Part shown: piece by piece, positions 1 through 6,314 of the stretch
How the letters are laid out: each line of letters opens with the position of its first letter
Position numbering within the stretch: position 1 is the stretch's first letter
From: Chloroflexota bacterium
GTDB taxonomy: Bacteria > Chloroflexota > Limnocylindria > Limnocylindrales > CSP1-4
Direction: 5' to 3'
Assembly: GCA_021785115.1 (NCBI GenBank)
Contig: JAJYGO010000034.1
Span: 1 to 11,020 of the forward strand
DNA length: 11,020 nucleotides
The notes under the pieces: generated by a model
Told to the model about the DNA's origin: nothing
Seen by the model: only the letters and a program-made list of their open reading frames with translations
Database searches by the model: none
Made by a program: the position numbers and the translations under genes

Positions 1-1
1 G

Positions 2-622
2 TCAGGCCGCCGCGTGCTGCGAGGCCACCTCGATGGCGGCGGTGGGCCGGGCTCCGGACATGACGGCCTCCGCGTACCGGCCGGCGAACCGCCCTGCGGC
101 CTCCTCGGGCACGATGTGGCGGATCTGGTCCGGGGTCAGGTCGTACCCGTAGCGAACCGCTCCGATGTTCTCCTCGCGGTACTTCGTGGGGAGCGCCGAG
201 GCGAGCGCCGCCTCGTCGAAGGAGACACCCGAGAGCCGGAGCAGGCGCCCGAGGGCGATCATGTTGCCGAACAGGTCGCGCCCGAAGTGCTTGACCCCCA
301 GCTCGAGGAAGGGGATCTCCTCCGCCTCCTCACCGGGCTTCGCCAGCCCCAGGTCGCAGACCACGTACCGGCTGTCCAGGTGGTTCGGGCCACGATCCGC
401 CAGGCGGAGCGTGACGTCCGCGTGCTCCACCACCGGGTTGGAGATCGGTTCGTCGGCGTACTTCAGGAACGCCTCGCTCATCCCCCCGCGGACGCTCGAG
501 TCGTAGTCGTAGAGGAGCGTCACCTCGTAGCCCATCGCGCCGAGCAGGGTCGCCATCGTGTTGCCGATGACGCGCACACCCTGCCCGCCGACGCCGTCGA
601 TGGCGATCGCGTGCTCGGTCAT
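2..622 (-). CDS. korC: 2-oxoacid:ferredoxin oxidoreductase, gamma subunit (KorC-like)
   Basis: The 206-residue product is the gamma subunit of a four-subunit 2-oxoacid:ferredoxin oxidoreductase, a cytoplasmic enzyme that oxidatively decarboxylates a 2-oxoacid to its acyl-CoA and reduces ferredoxin. In this family the gamma domain helps bind coenzyme A. Near the N-terminus it has the hallmark GVGGQGV (residues 10-16), followed by the family pattern YDYDSSVRGGMSEA and an NPVVEHADVTLRL stretch. The length of about 200 residues is usual for a free gamma subunit; in many bacteria this domain is instead fused to alpha. The ATG overlaps the beta-subunit stop as ATGA (619-622), so the two are translationally coupled. 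It is the last visible gene of the operon; its TGA stop lies at 2-4, at the window edge. The family is certain. The exact 2-oxoacid is not readable from this subunit. Confidence 0.92.
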   Translation of the reverse strand: MTEHAIAIDGVGGQGVRVIGNTMATLLGAMGYEVTLLYDYDSSVRGGMSEAFLKYADEPISNPVVEHADVTLRLADRGPNHLDSRYVVCDLGLAKPGEEAEEIPFLELGVKHFGRDLFGNMIALGRLLRLSGVSFDEAALASALPTKYREENIGAVRYGYDLTPDQIRHIVPEEAAGRFAGRYAEAVMSGARPTAAIEVASQHAAA

Positions 623-1416
623 GCCTCGCCGCTCCCGTTCCCCGAGCGGGCCCCTGCGGGCACCGGCTCGGCCGTGGCCGGCGTGCCCTTGACGATCCCG
701 AGCTGGTGGTTGGCCAGCTGCGTGGATCCTGGCGGCGCCTGCCGGTACTCCTTCTTGTAGTAGTTGAGCATCTCGTTCGCGCTCGGGAACCCGATCCGGC
801 GACCGTTGTTCTCGATGCACTGGCTGGTGATGTCGACGAAGGCGAACCCGGGCCACTCGACGGCCTCCTTGATCGCCTTGCGCAGCTGGCCCTGGTGATA
901 GACCGTCGTCTTCGCGTAGAAGGCGTTGGCGTTGGTGTTCACCAGACCCTGCAGGTTCACCGGACTGAAGGTGGCGCCGGCCGGGGACGAGACGGTCCTG
1001 GTGCCGACGGGCGTGGTGGGCCCCGTCTGGCCGCCGGTGAGGCCGTAGATCTCGTTGTTGTTGCAGAGCACGGTGATCCGCGGGTTGCGGCGGATCGCGT
1101 GGAGGAGGTGGTTCCCGCCGATCGAGGTCAGGTCGCCGTCGCCGGAGACGACGATGACGTTGAGCTCGGGGCGGACGGTGGCGATCGCCTCCGCGACCGG
1201 GAGGGTGCGGCCGTGCAGCGTGTAGACCGAGTCGAACTGCATGTAGGCGCCCATGCGCCCCGTGCACCCGATCCCCGTCACGATCACGGTGTTCGACTTG
1301 TCCAGGCCCAGGTCGTCCATCACCATGGCCAGCTGGGTCATGATGAGGCCGATCCCACAGCCCGGGCACCAGATGGTGGGGAAGAGATCGGTCTTGATCT
1401 TGTCCTTGTACGACAT
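619..1416 (-). CDS. korB: 2-oxoacid:ferredoxin oxidoreductase, beta subunit (TPP-binding, KorB-like)
   Basis: This 265-residue beta subunit carries thiamine pyrophosphate and, in this family, a 4Fe-4S cluster. The TPP motif is visible as GDGD (residues 92-95) followed about 25 residues later by NNN (119-121) and EIYGLTGGQTGPTTP, the KorB-type signature. Cysteines that match the usual cluster ligands are C17 and C20 in WCPGCG, C51 in GIGCTGR and C202 in ITSQC. The last 30 or so residues form a Pro/Ala/Gly-rich tail outside the catalytic fold. The ATG at 1416 lies 41 nt after the alpha stop; only a weak GAGG is found 12 nt upstream. The stop overlaps the gamma start by 4 nt. KorB versus PorB or VorB is inferred from the TGGQ...PTTP pattern and from having separate alpha and gamma subunits; 2-oxoglutarate is the likeliest substrate but is not proven. 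Confidence 0.93.
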   Translation of the reverse strand: MSYKDKIKTDLFPTIWCPGCGIGLIMTQLAMVMDDLGLDKSNTVIVTGIGCTGRMGAYMQFDSVYTLHGRTLPVAEAIATVRPELNVIVVSGDGDLTSIGGNHLLHAIRRNPRITVLCNNNEIYGLTGGQTGPTTPVGTRTVSSPAGATFSPVNLQGLVNTNANAFYAKTTVYHQGQLRKAIKEAVEWPGFAFVDITSQCIENNGRRIGFPSANEMLNYYKKEYRQAPPGSTQLANHQLGIVKGTPATAEPVPAGARSGNGSGEA

Positions 1417-1457
1417 CTGTGGTGCGGACCTCGGTTCTGGGGGCTGCCCGTGCGTGC

Positions 1458-2531
1458 TCAGGAGGCGGCCGTCTCGGCGAGCTCGCGCGGGAGCAGACCG
1501 ATCCGGTCCAGCCCCTCGCGGACCGCCTCGAGGCTCATGCGGCCGCCGAGCAGCGGCACGCGGTACACGTCGCGGTAGAGCACCCGCTCGACGACGCTGG
1601 CGTACTGCCCGTCGCTCCCCTCGATCACCACCAGGCGCTTGTAGCGCGCGGCGATCTCGCGGAGCTCGTCCTGGAGGACGGGCCAGATCCGGATCGGCCG
1701 GAAGAGCGCGAAGTAGGGCGCCAGTGGCTGCGCGATCCGCGTGGTGATCCCGAACGCGATCACCAGTGTGTCCGAGTCCCGGTTCCAGCCGTGCTCGTAG
1801 AAGGCGTACCGGTCGGCCACTTCGAGGCGGAGGGCCTTGGACTCCTCGTACTGCCGGATGAACTCGTCGCCGTCCGCGGTCGCCGGTTCGCCGTCCGGGT
1901 AGGTGGCCACGCCGCTGAAGAGCCGCGTGTGGCCCGAGGCGAGCGGCTCGAGCGTGCGCGGGACGACCGGCACGTCGACGGCGTCGAGGTCGACCACCTC
2001 ATTCAGGTGGCCGAGGAACGCGTCCGTGAGGAGGACCACCGGGGATTCGCTCTCCTCCGCGCAGTTGAACGCGTGGATCGTGTACTCGTAGCACTCCGCC
2101 ACGGTCGACGGGTAGAAGACGATGCTGGTGTAGTCACCCGACGACCCGTAGCGCGTCTGCAGGATGTCGCCCTGGCCCGGCATGGTCGGCATGCCGGTGG
2201 CGGGTCCCACGCGCTGGACGTCCACGAAGACCGTCGGCACGCGGAGCTTGTGCGCGTAGCCGACCGCCTCCTGCATCAGGCTGAACCCGGGGCCGGACGT
2301 GGCGGTGAAGGACTTGGCGCCGGCGAGGCTGGCGCCGATGATGGCGTTGGCACTCGCGATCTCGTCCTCCGCCTGGAGGAACCTGAATTCCGGATGGCTC
2401 GCCGCGTAGACGGACGAGGCCATCAGGATCTCGCTGCTCGGACTGATCGGGTAGCCCGCGAAGTAGGTGGCACCCGCCTTCACTGCTCCCAGGAGCACCG
2501 CTTCGTTGCCCTGGAGGAGCCGCTTGGCCAT
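1458..2531 (-). CDS. korA: 2-oxoacid:ferredoxin oxidoreductase, alpha subunit (KorA-like)
   Basis: The 357-residue alpha subunit combines the pyrimidine-binding TPP domain with the transketolase C-terminal-like domain. Visible family motifs are GYPISPSSEI (26-35, where the Ser of PIS replaces the usual Thr), the QAEDEIAS segment (53-60) that holds the glutamate expected to activate TPP, TSGPGFSLMQEA (78-89), and VQRVGPATGMPT followed by GQGDI (105-123). The last is close to the KorA consensus QRGGPSTG. The length fits a free alpha subunit without the fused N-terminal gamma domain, agreeing with the separate gamma gene downstream. An AGGAGG ribosome binding site 11 nt before the ATG overlaps the stop of the upstream ferredoxin gene. 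The gene order delta-alpha-beta-gamma matches the known Oor/Kor DABC arrangement, which supports a 2-oxoglutarate:ferredoxin oxidoreductase. Confidence 0.93.
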   Translation of the reverse strand: MAKRLLQGNEAVLLGAVKAGATYFAGYPISPSSEILMASSVYAASHPEFRFLQAEDEIASANAIIGASLAGAKSFTATSGPGFSLMQEAVGYAHKLRVPTVFVDVQRVGPATGMPTMPGQGDILQTRYGSSGDYTSIVFYPSTVAECYEYTIHAFNCAEESESPVVLLTDAFLGHLNEVVDLDAVDVPVVPRTLEPLASGHTRLFSGVATYPDGEPATADGDEFIRQYEESKALRLEVADRYAFYEHGWNRDSDTLVIAFGITTRIAQPLAPYFALFRPIRIWPVLQDELREIAARYKRLVVIEGSDGQYASVVERVLYRDVYRVPLLGGRMSLEAVREGLDRIGLLPRELAETAAS

Positions 2532-2542
2532 GTCTCGTTCCG

Positions 2543-2548
2543 CCTCCT
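2543..2548 (-). promoter_or_regulatory. Ribosome binding site of korA, overlapping the korD stop
   Basis: The minus strand reads AGGAGG, a full Shine-Dalgarno core, 11 nt before the korA ATG. Its first two bases are shared with the TAG stop of the ferredoxin gene (2547-2549), so ribosomes ending korD arrive directly on the korA site. This supports transcription of korD and korA as one unit. Confidence 0.8.
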
Positions 2549-3003
2549 AAGTCGGGTTGGCCCGGTCGACGTCGGGGGCGCTCTCGACGTCCGTGATGCC
2601 ACGGCTGGGATCGGTGCCGGCCACGGCAGGTCCACGGGCGGTGTCCGGCGGACCGGCCCGGCCCGGAACGCGGGCCCGGCCGCGCGTTTCCTCGTGAGAC
2701 GCGGCGACGGTCTCCGCCGCCCCCGGGATCCGCGCGGGGATCACCTCGATCGCGAGATCAGGGCAGTACCGCTCGCAGATGCCGCAGCGGATGCAGTCCT
2801 CGGCCTCGATGATCGCGTCGTGCGTCAGGACCAGCGAATCCTTCGGGCAGATCTCGACGCAGATGTTGCACCGCTTGCACCATTCGTCGACCCACCGGAT
2901 GTTGACGTAGTCGACGACGGTGGGAGCCCGTCGGACTCGCTGCGTCGTGGGGGGGTACAGCGTAGCCGTCGCAGAAGTCCTCGCTGACGTCCGCCGACCG
3001 CAC
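2547..3003 (-). CDS. korD: Ferredoxin-like delta subunit, 2x[4Fe-4S], apparently frameshifted at a C7 run
   Basis: The electron-transfer subunit of the oxidoreductase. It has two complete 4Fe-4S motifs, CKRCNICVEICP and CIRCGICERYCP (Cys 42, 45, 48, 52 and 70, 73, 76, 80 in the reconstructed protein), and a ~65-residue Arg/Pro/Ala-rich tail with no recognised domain. The start is the problem. The ferredoxin frame has no start codon close to the domain; its only ATG is at 3038, and the stretch from there (MGRLCGFRPTRACG...) does not look coding. A neighbouring frame beginning with GTG at 3003 reads MRSADVSEDFCDGYAV with strong GC3 codon use, then enters seven C residues (2955-2949). Skipping one C there joins it to TTQRVRRAPTVVDYVNIRW and the cluster domain, giving 151 residues. 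The extra C may be a sequencing error, a recent mutation, or a +1 shift site. The alternative is an unshifted 163-residue protein from ATG 3038. The domain is certain; the 5' end is not. Confidence 0.75.
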
Positions 3004-3027
3004 GCGCGTGTCGGTCGGAACCCACAG

Positions 3028-3033
3028 AGTCTA
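3028..3033 (-). promoter_or_regulatory. Possible -10 box of the kor operon (TAGACT)
   Basis: The minus strand reads TAGACT, of the TAGNNT type also seen before the transporter, the LiaF-like gene and the lyase. Six nt after it comes a GTT codon in frame with the GTG at 3003, so transcription would begin about 18 nt before that GTG. No convincing -35 element is seen 16-18 nt upstream. If the gene really started at ATG 3038 this box would lie inside it, so it supports the downstream start only weakly. Confidence 0.35.
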
Positions 3034-3148
3034 CCCATTTCGATCCGACCGGGTGTGGCCCGAGTGATCGACGCGGGGCATTCGGCCCTGGAGGAGTGCG
3101 ACCGACGCCCTCTCCCGTTCGGTCCGCTCGGCCGTCCGGAGGTTGGGC

Positions 3149-3169
3149 CGGGCGGCGGGCCCGCGCCCG
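3149..3169. repeat. GC-only inverted repeat in the divergent intergenic region
   Basis: CGGGCG (3149-3154) and CGCCCG (3164-3169) flank a GC-rich centre; an overlapping perfect 10-bp palindrome GCGGGCCCGC lies at 3155-3164. The repeat sits in the 212-bp region between the kor operon and the transporter, 47 bp before the transporter ATG and upstream of its -10 box. It could be an operator or simply a by-product of the high GC. The rest of 3004-3215 shows only the two TAGNNT boxes listed separately. Confidence 0.3.
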
Positions 3170-3203
3170 TCGCGAACGTGCCTCGCGACCGCGGTGCGGC
3201 TGC

Positions 3204-3209
3204 TAGGCT
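3204..3209 (+). promoter_or_regulatory. Probable -10 box, leaderless start of the transporter gene (TAGGCT)
   Basis: TAGGCT is followed by exactly 6 nt and then the ATG at 3216, so the transcript would begin at or next to the start codon. No Shine-Dalgarno sequence is present before this ATG, which fits a leaderless mRNA. A -35 hexamer is not evident. The same spacing occurs before the LiaF-like gene at 8639. Confidence 0.6.
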
Positions 3210-3215
3210 CGCCCG

Positions 3216-4208
3216 ATGCGTCGGCACCGCCTGGTTGGGATCGCCCTGGTCGTCGCGTCGGCATGCGGGTACGGATCCGGCCCGCTGCTGGCCAAGGGCG
3301 TGTACGCGGCGGGCACCGACTGGCTGACGCTCCTGGTCTGGCGCTTCACGCTGGGCGCCGCGCTGACGCTGGCGTGGATCGCCATGCAGCCGGCCAGCCG
3401 CGCGGCCCTGCGCCGGATGTCGCGCCGCCAGGTCGCCGTCTTCCTCGGCCTGGGCATGGTCTTCTCCGGCAATGCGGCCACCTACTACGCGGCCGTCCAG
3501 TACGCGCCGGTCAGCCTCGTCGCGCTGCTGCTCTACGTCTACCCCGCCCTGGTCGCCGTCCTCGCCATGCGCTTCGGCCAGTCGTTCGAGGGACGTCGCC
3601 CCTGGATCGCCCTGGGGATCGCCACGTTCGGTGCGGCCCTGACGATCGGGGGGATCGAGTCCGGCACGAGCCCCCTGGGCGTCACCCTGGCCGTGGCCTC
3701 GCCGCTGATCTACAGCGGGTACATCGTGCTCTCCGCCAGGGTCGCCGGCGAGCGGCGGGGGTCCATCCCCGAACCCCGCCGGTCCGCGGTCGGCAGCGAC
3801 CCGGACACGTCCGCCCGGGAAGGCGACGTGCCACCGCTGGTTGCGGCGGCACTGATGATCGTGGGCACGTGGCTGGTGCTGGTGGTGATCGCCGCCGCCG
3901 TCCGGGAGCCGGCCCTCCCCTGGCAGATCCCGGCCCGGTCGTGGCCCGGGCTGGTGGGGATCGCCATCCTCTCCACCGCGGTCGCGATCCAGGCCTTCTA
4001 CGCAGGGGTGAGCCGGATCGGTGCCGCCCACGCCGCGCTGGTGAGCACCATGGAGCCGGTCTTCGCCATCACCCTGGCGGTGCTGGTGCTGGGCGAGCGC
4101 CTGGACACCCTGCAGATGGTCGGGGCCGCCTTCGTGGTGGTGGCGGTGGTGCTGGCACAGACGGGCCGGGGCGTTGCGGCCCGGGTCGCGGTCGCCCGCG
4201 AGGCCTGA
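3216..4208 (+). CDS. EamA/DMT superfamily transporter (10-TM exporter-like)
   Basis: This 330-residue integral membrane protein has the two-fold EamA repeat of the drug/metabolite transporter superfamily. The first half (about 6-150) starts GIALVVASACGYGSGPLLAKGVYAAG and includes the typical TYYAAVQYAPVSLVALLLYVYPALVA helix. The second half (about 155-320) contains IQAFYAGVSRIGAAHAALVSTMEPVFAITLAVLVLGERL, the characteristic penultimate-helix EP...GE signature. About ten membrane helices can be picked out by eye. Between the halves is a polar insert (about 177-208, RVAGERRGSIPEPRRSAVGSDPDTSAREGD) longer than usual, probably a loop. Members export amino acids or other metabolites; the substrate cannot be read from the sequence. 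The start is supported by a leaderless-type -10 box 6 nt upstream. It is followed by a strong inverted repeat, so it may be its own transcription unit. Confidence 0.9.
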   Translation: MRRHRLVGIALVVASACGYGSGPLLAKGVYAAGTDWLTLLVWRFTLGAALTLAWIAMQPASRAALRRMSRRQVAVFLGLGMVFSGNAATYYAAVQYAPVSLVALLLYVYPALVAVLAMRFGQSFEGRRPWIALGIATFGAALTIGGIESGTSPLGVTLAVASPLIYSGYIVLSARVAGERRGSIPEPRRSAVGSDPDTSAREGDVPPLVAAALMIVGTWLVLVVIAAAVREPALPWQIPARSWPGLVGIAILSTAVAIQAFYAGVSRIGAAHAALVSTMEPVFAITLAVLVLGERLDTLQMVGAAFVVVAVVLAQTGRGVAARVAVAREA

Positions 4209-4220
4209 CGGCACGGCGCA

Positions 4221-4254
4221 CGCCGCCGGATCGCGGTACCGTGATCGGGCGGCG
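4221..4254. terminator. 34-nt near-perfect inverted repeat after the transporter gene
   Basis: Arms 4221-4237 and 4238-4254 pair at 15 of 17 positions by Watson-Crick rules, with one further G-U wobble (4233/4242) and one G-G mismatch (4228/4247). The centre is GGTACC, flanked by GATC on both sides. As RNA it forms a long hairpin with a GUAC loop, starting 12 nt after the transporter TGA. No T-run follows, so it would be a U-less terminator, as is common in high-GC bacteria. Because it is also 73 bp before the aminotransferase ATG, it could instead be an operator or a leader hairpin of that gene. Confidence 0.6.
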
Positions 4255-4326
4255 CCTCGCCACGGTCGTCATCCCGCCACGTCCGTCGTCACGCCGCCTG
4301 CACCAGGGCCCACACGGAGGTCGACC

Positions 4327-5472
4327 ATGACGCGCACCGTGAGCGAGGTCCCGGCAGGACCCTTCCCGGGGCTGCCGATGTCGCCCCGCCTCCTCCTGGG
4401 CCCTGGTCCGGACATGGTCCATCCCCGCGTCATGGCCGCGCTGTCGGCCCCGGTCCTGGGCCACCTCGATCCCGAGTTCCTGGCGGTGATGGACCGGACG
4501 CAGCAGCTGCTGCGGTACGTGTTCCAGACCGGGAACCGGCTCACGATCCCCGTCTCCGGGACCGGCTCGGCGGCCATGGAGGCGGCCGTCGCCTCGCTCG
4601 TCGAGCCGGGCGACCGGGTGCTCGTCTGCATCAACGGCTACTTCGGCGGCCGGATCGCCGAGATGGCCCGCCGGCACGGCGGCGAGGTAGCCACGATCGA
4701 GCGCAGCTGGGGCGAGGTGGTGGGCGCGGACGAGGTCCGCGACGCGCTGCGGGAGCGCCCTGCGTCGGTGGTCGCGATCGTCCACGCGGAGACGTCCACG
4801 GGTGCGCTGCAGCCCCTCGACGAGATCGTACGGGTGGTGCACGAGGCCGGCGCGATCCTGATCGTGGACGCGGTGACCTCGCTGGGCGGGGTCCCCCTCA
4901 GCGTCGACGAACTCGGGATCGATCTCTGCTACAGCGGTACCCAGAAGTGCCTGGGGTGCCCGCCGGGCCTGGGGCCGGTGACGGTCGGGCCGCGCGCCGA
5001 GGAGAAGCTGGCGAGGCGCCGCGCCCCGGTCGACAGCTGGTACCTGGACCTCTCCCTGCTGCAGCGCTACTGGGGGCCGGAGCGCACCTATCACCACACG
5101 GCGCCGATCAGCCTCAACTTCGCCCTCTACGAGGCGCTGCGGATGATCGCCGAGGAAGGGCTCGAGGCGCGCTGGGCGCGACACCGGGCCAACGCCGAGC
5201 TCCTATGGTCCGGGCTCGAGGCGCTGGGCCTCGCCCTGCACGTGCCCGCGGCGCACCGCCTGCCGTCCCTCACCACGGTGCGCATCCCGGAAGGTGCGGA
5301 CGACGGCGCGATCCGGGCGCGCCTCCTCTCCGAGTACGGCATCGAGATCGGCGGCGGGCTGGGCGACCTGAAGGGACGAGTCTGGCGCATCGGCCTCATG
5401 GGACACTCCTCGAGGCCGGAGAACGTGACGCTGCTGCTCGGCGCGCTCGGCCGGCTGCTGGGACGATCCTGA
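4327..5472 (+). CDS. Class V aminotransferase, alanine/serine-glyoxylate aminotransferase type
   Basis: A 381-residue PLP-dependent fold-type I enzyme of the AGXT/SPT group, which moves an amino group from alanine or serine to glyoxylate to give glycine. Motifs in order are LLLGPGPDMVHPRVMAAL (22-39), GHLDPEF (45-51), SGTG for the PLP phosphate (78-81), ETSTG (155-159), VDAVTSLGGVPLSVDE with the pyridine-binding Asp181 (180-195), and YSGTQKCLGCPPG with PLP lysine 207. RIGLMGHSSRPENV (354-367) holds the carboxylate-binding Arg354. The length matches AGXT (about 390). The ATG is preceded by GGAGG with a 6-nt spacer. The next gene, 106 nt on, is an aldolase that may make glyoxylate, which suits a glyoxylate-consuming role. 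Ureidoglycine-glyoxylate aminotransferase (PucG) belongs to the same family and cannot be excluded, but no purine catabolic genes are in view. Confidence 0.88.
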   Translation: MTRTVSEVPAGPFPGLPMSPRLLLGPGPDMVHPRVMAALSAPVLGHLDPEFLAVMDRTQQLLRYVFQTGNRLTIPVSGTGSAAMEAAVASLVEPGDRVLVCINGYFGGRIAEMARRHGGEVATIERSWGEVVGADEVRDALRERPASVVAIVHAETSTGALQPLDEIVRVVHEAGAILIVDAVTSLGGVPLSVDELGIDLCYSGTQKCLGCPPGLGPVTVGPRAEEKLARRRAPVDSWYLDLSLLQRYWGPERTYHHTAPISLNFALYEALRMIAEEGLEARWARHRANAELLWSGLEALGLALHVPAAHRLPSLTTVRIPEGADDGAIRARLLSEYGIEIGGGLGDLKGRVWRIGLMGHSSRPENVTLLLGALGRLLGRS

Positions 5473-5508
5473 GCGTCGGCAGACCGGCCCGGACGGCACC
5501 GGATCGGG

Positions 5509-5550
5509 CACGACCCTGGTCGGCGAGCGGCCGGCCACGACCCCGGCCGG
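5509..5550 (+). repeat. Imperfect direct repeat and hairpin before the aldolase gene
   Basis: CACGACCCTGGTCGG (5509-5523) and CACGACCCCGGCCGG (5536-5550) match at 13 of 15 positions, 27 bp apart start to start. The second copy overlaps a hairpin, CGGCCGG (5528-5534) with CCGGCCG (5543-5549). They fill part of the 106-bp gap between aminotransferase and aldolase. A paired regulator site or an mRNA structure are both possible; chance similarity in GC-rich DNA is also possible. Confidence 0.35.
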
Positions 5551-5578
5551 AGCGGCGGGGTGGAATGCGGAGGGAACC

Positions 5579-6256
5579 ATGGCGCGCTTCGACCGGCTCA
5601 CCGTCCTGGGCACCATGCTCGAGGTCGGCGCGGTGCCGACCTTCACGCCGCTCGACATTGCCGGCGCGCGACGTGTGGTGGAGGCGTGCCGTGACGCCGG
5701 CGCCCGCGTGGTGGAGATCACCAACCGGGGAGCCGGCACGTACGAGGTCTTCCGCGAGCTGCTGGCCCTGGCGCCGACCGAGTACCCCGGGATGATCCTC
5801 GGCGCGGGGACCATCTACGACGCGCCGACGGCGGCGCTCTTCATCGCGGCCGGGGCCGAGTTCGTGGTGAGCCCGGTCCTGAACCCGGACGTCGCGCGGC
5901 TGTGCAACCGCCGACGCATCCCCTATCTCCCGGGTTGCGGCAGTGCCACCGAGATCTCGGAGGCCGAGGAACTGGGCGCGGAGATCGTCAAGCTCTTCCC
6001 GGCCGCCGCGTTCGACGGCCCGGCCTTCGTGCGCGGTCTGCTGGGGCCGAGTCCGCGCACGCGGATCATGCCCACCAACGTCGAGGCGACACGGGCGGCG
6101 ACGGAAGCCTGGATCCACGCCGGCGTGGCGTGCCTGGGCGTGGGTCCCTCGCTGATCACGGACGCGCTGCAGGCAGATCCCGATCCGGCTGCGCTGACGG
6201 CCCGGATCCGGTCCTACCTGGAGTGGATCCGCGGGGCGCGGCGCCTCTTCGCCTGA
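5579..6256 (+). CDS. eda: KDPG/4-hydroxy-2-oxoglutarate aldolase family protein (Eda-like), altered phosphate loop
   Basis: A 225-residue class I aldolase of the Eda family, which cleaves KDPG to pyruvate and glyceraldehyde 3-phosphate, or 4-hydroxy-2-oxoglutarate to pyruvate and glyoxylate. Visible are VEITNRG with Glu47 and Arg50, ILGAGTIYDAPTAALFIAAGA (73-93), FVVSPVLNPDVARLCNRR (95-112), GCGSATEISEAEELG and EIVKLFP with the Schiff-base Lys138. The layout (TNRG, CNRR, GCGS) follows the Bacteroidetes-like branch rather than E. coli Eda. Oddly, the phosphate-binding PTGG is PTNV here (165-168), and the second phosphate site GGS/GMGS is GVGPS (187-191). Loss of Gly-Gly suggests a non-phosphorylated substrate, so 4-hydroxy-2-oxoglutarate or a deoxy-sugar acid is more likely than KDPG. 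The start has GGAGG 5 nt upstream. It probably shares an operon with the glyoxylate-type aminotransferase. Confidence 0.85.
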   Translation: MARFDRLTVLGTMLEVGAVPTFTPLDIAGARRVVEACRDAGARVVEITNRGAGTYEVFRELLALAPTEYPGMILGAGTIYDAPTAALFIAAGAEFVVSPVLNPDVARLCNRRRIPYLPGCGSATEISEAEELGAEIVKLFPAAAFDGPAFVRGLLGPSPRTRIMPTNVEATRAATEAWIHAGVACLGVGPSLITDALQADPDPAALTARIRSYLEWIRGARRLFA

Positions 6257-6269
6257 GCACCTGGCTCGG

Positions 6270-6291
6270 CGCGAGGGTCGCTTCCCTCGCG
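6270..6291. terminator. Hairpin between convergent genes, candidate bidirectional terminator
   Basis: CGCGAGGG (6270-6277) and CCCTCGCG (6284-6291) form a perfect 8-bp stem with a 6-nt TCGCTT loop. It lies 13 nt after the aldolase stop and 23 nt beyond the proline dehydrogenase stop, in the only gap between these convergent genes. There is no T-run on either strand, so a U-less or protein-assisted terminator is inferred from position and symmetry. Confidence 0.6.
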
Positions 6292-6314
6292 GCGGGGGCG
6301 CGGCCCGCGGTGCG

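Noticed and set aside
2..1369. Reading the gamma subunit as a 455-residue protein running on from the beta-subunit region
   Set aside because: The first half is a shadow of korB in another frame; the real start is the ATG at 622 that overlaps the korB stop as ATGA.
1419..2987. A 522-codon plus-strand open frame opposite korA and korD
   Set aside because: It mirrors codon positions of the kor genes, has no family motif, and spans intergenic gaps without a ribosome binding site of its own.
4069..5184. A 371-codon minus-strand open frame opposite the aminotransferase
   Set aside because: The sense strand carries the full AGXT motif set; the antisense product is Arg/His/Pro-rich with no domain.
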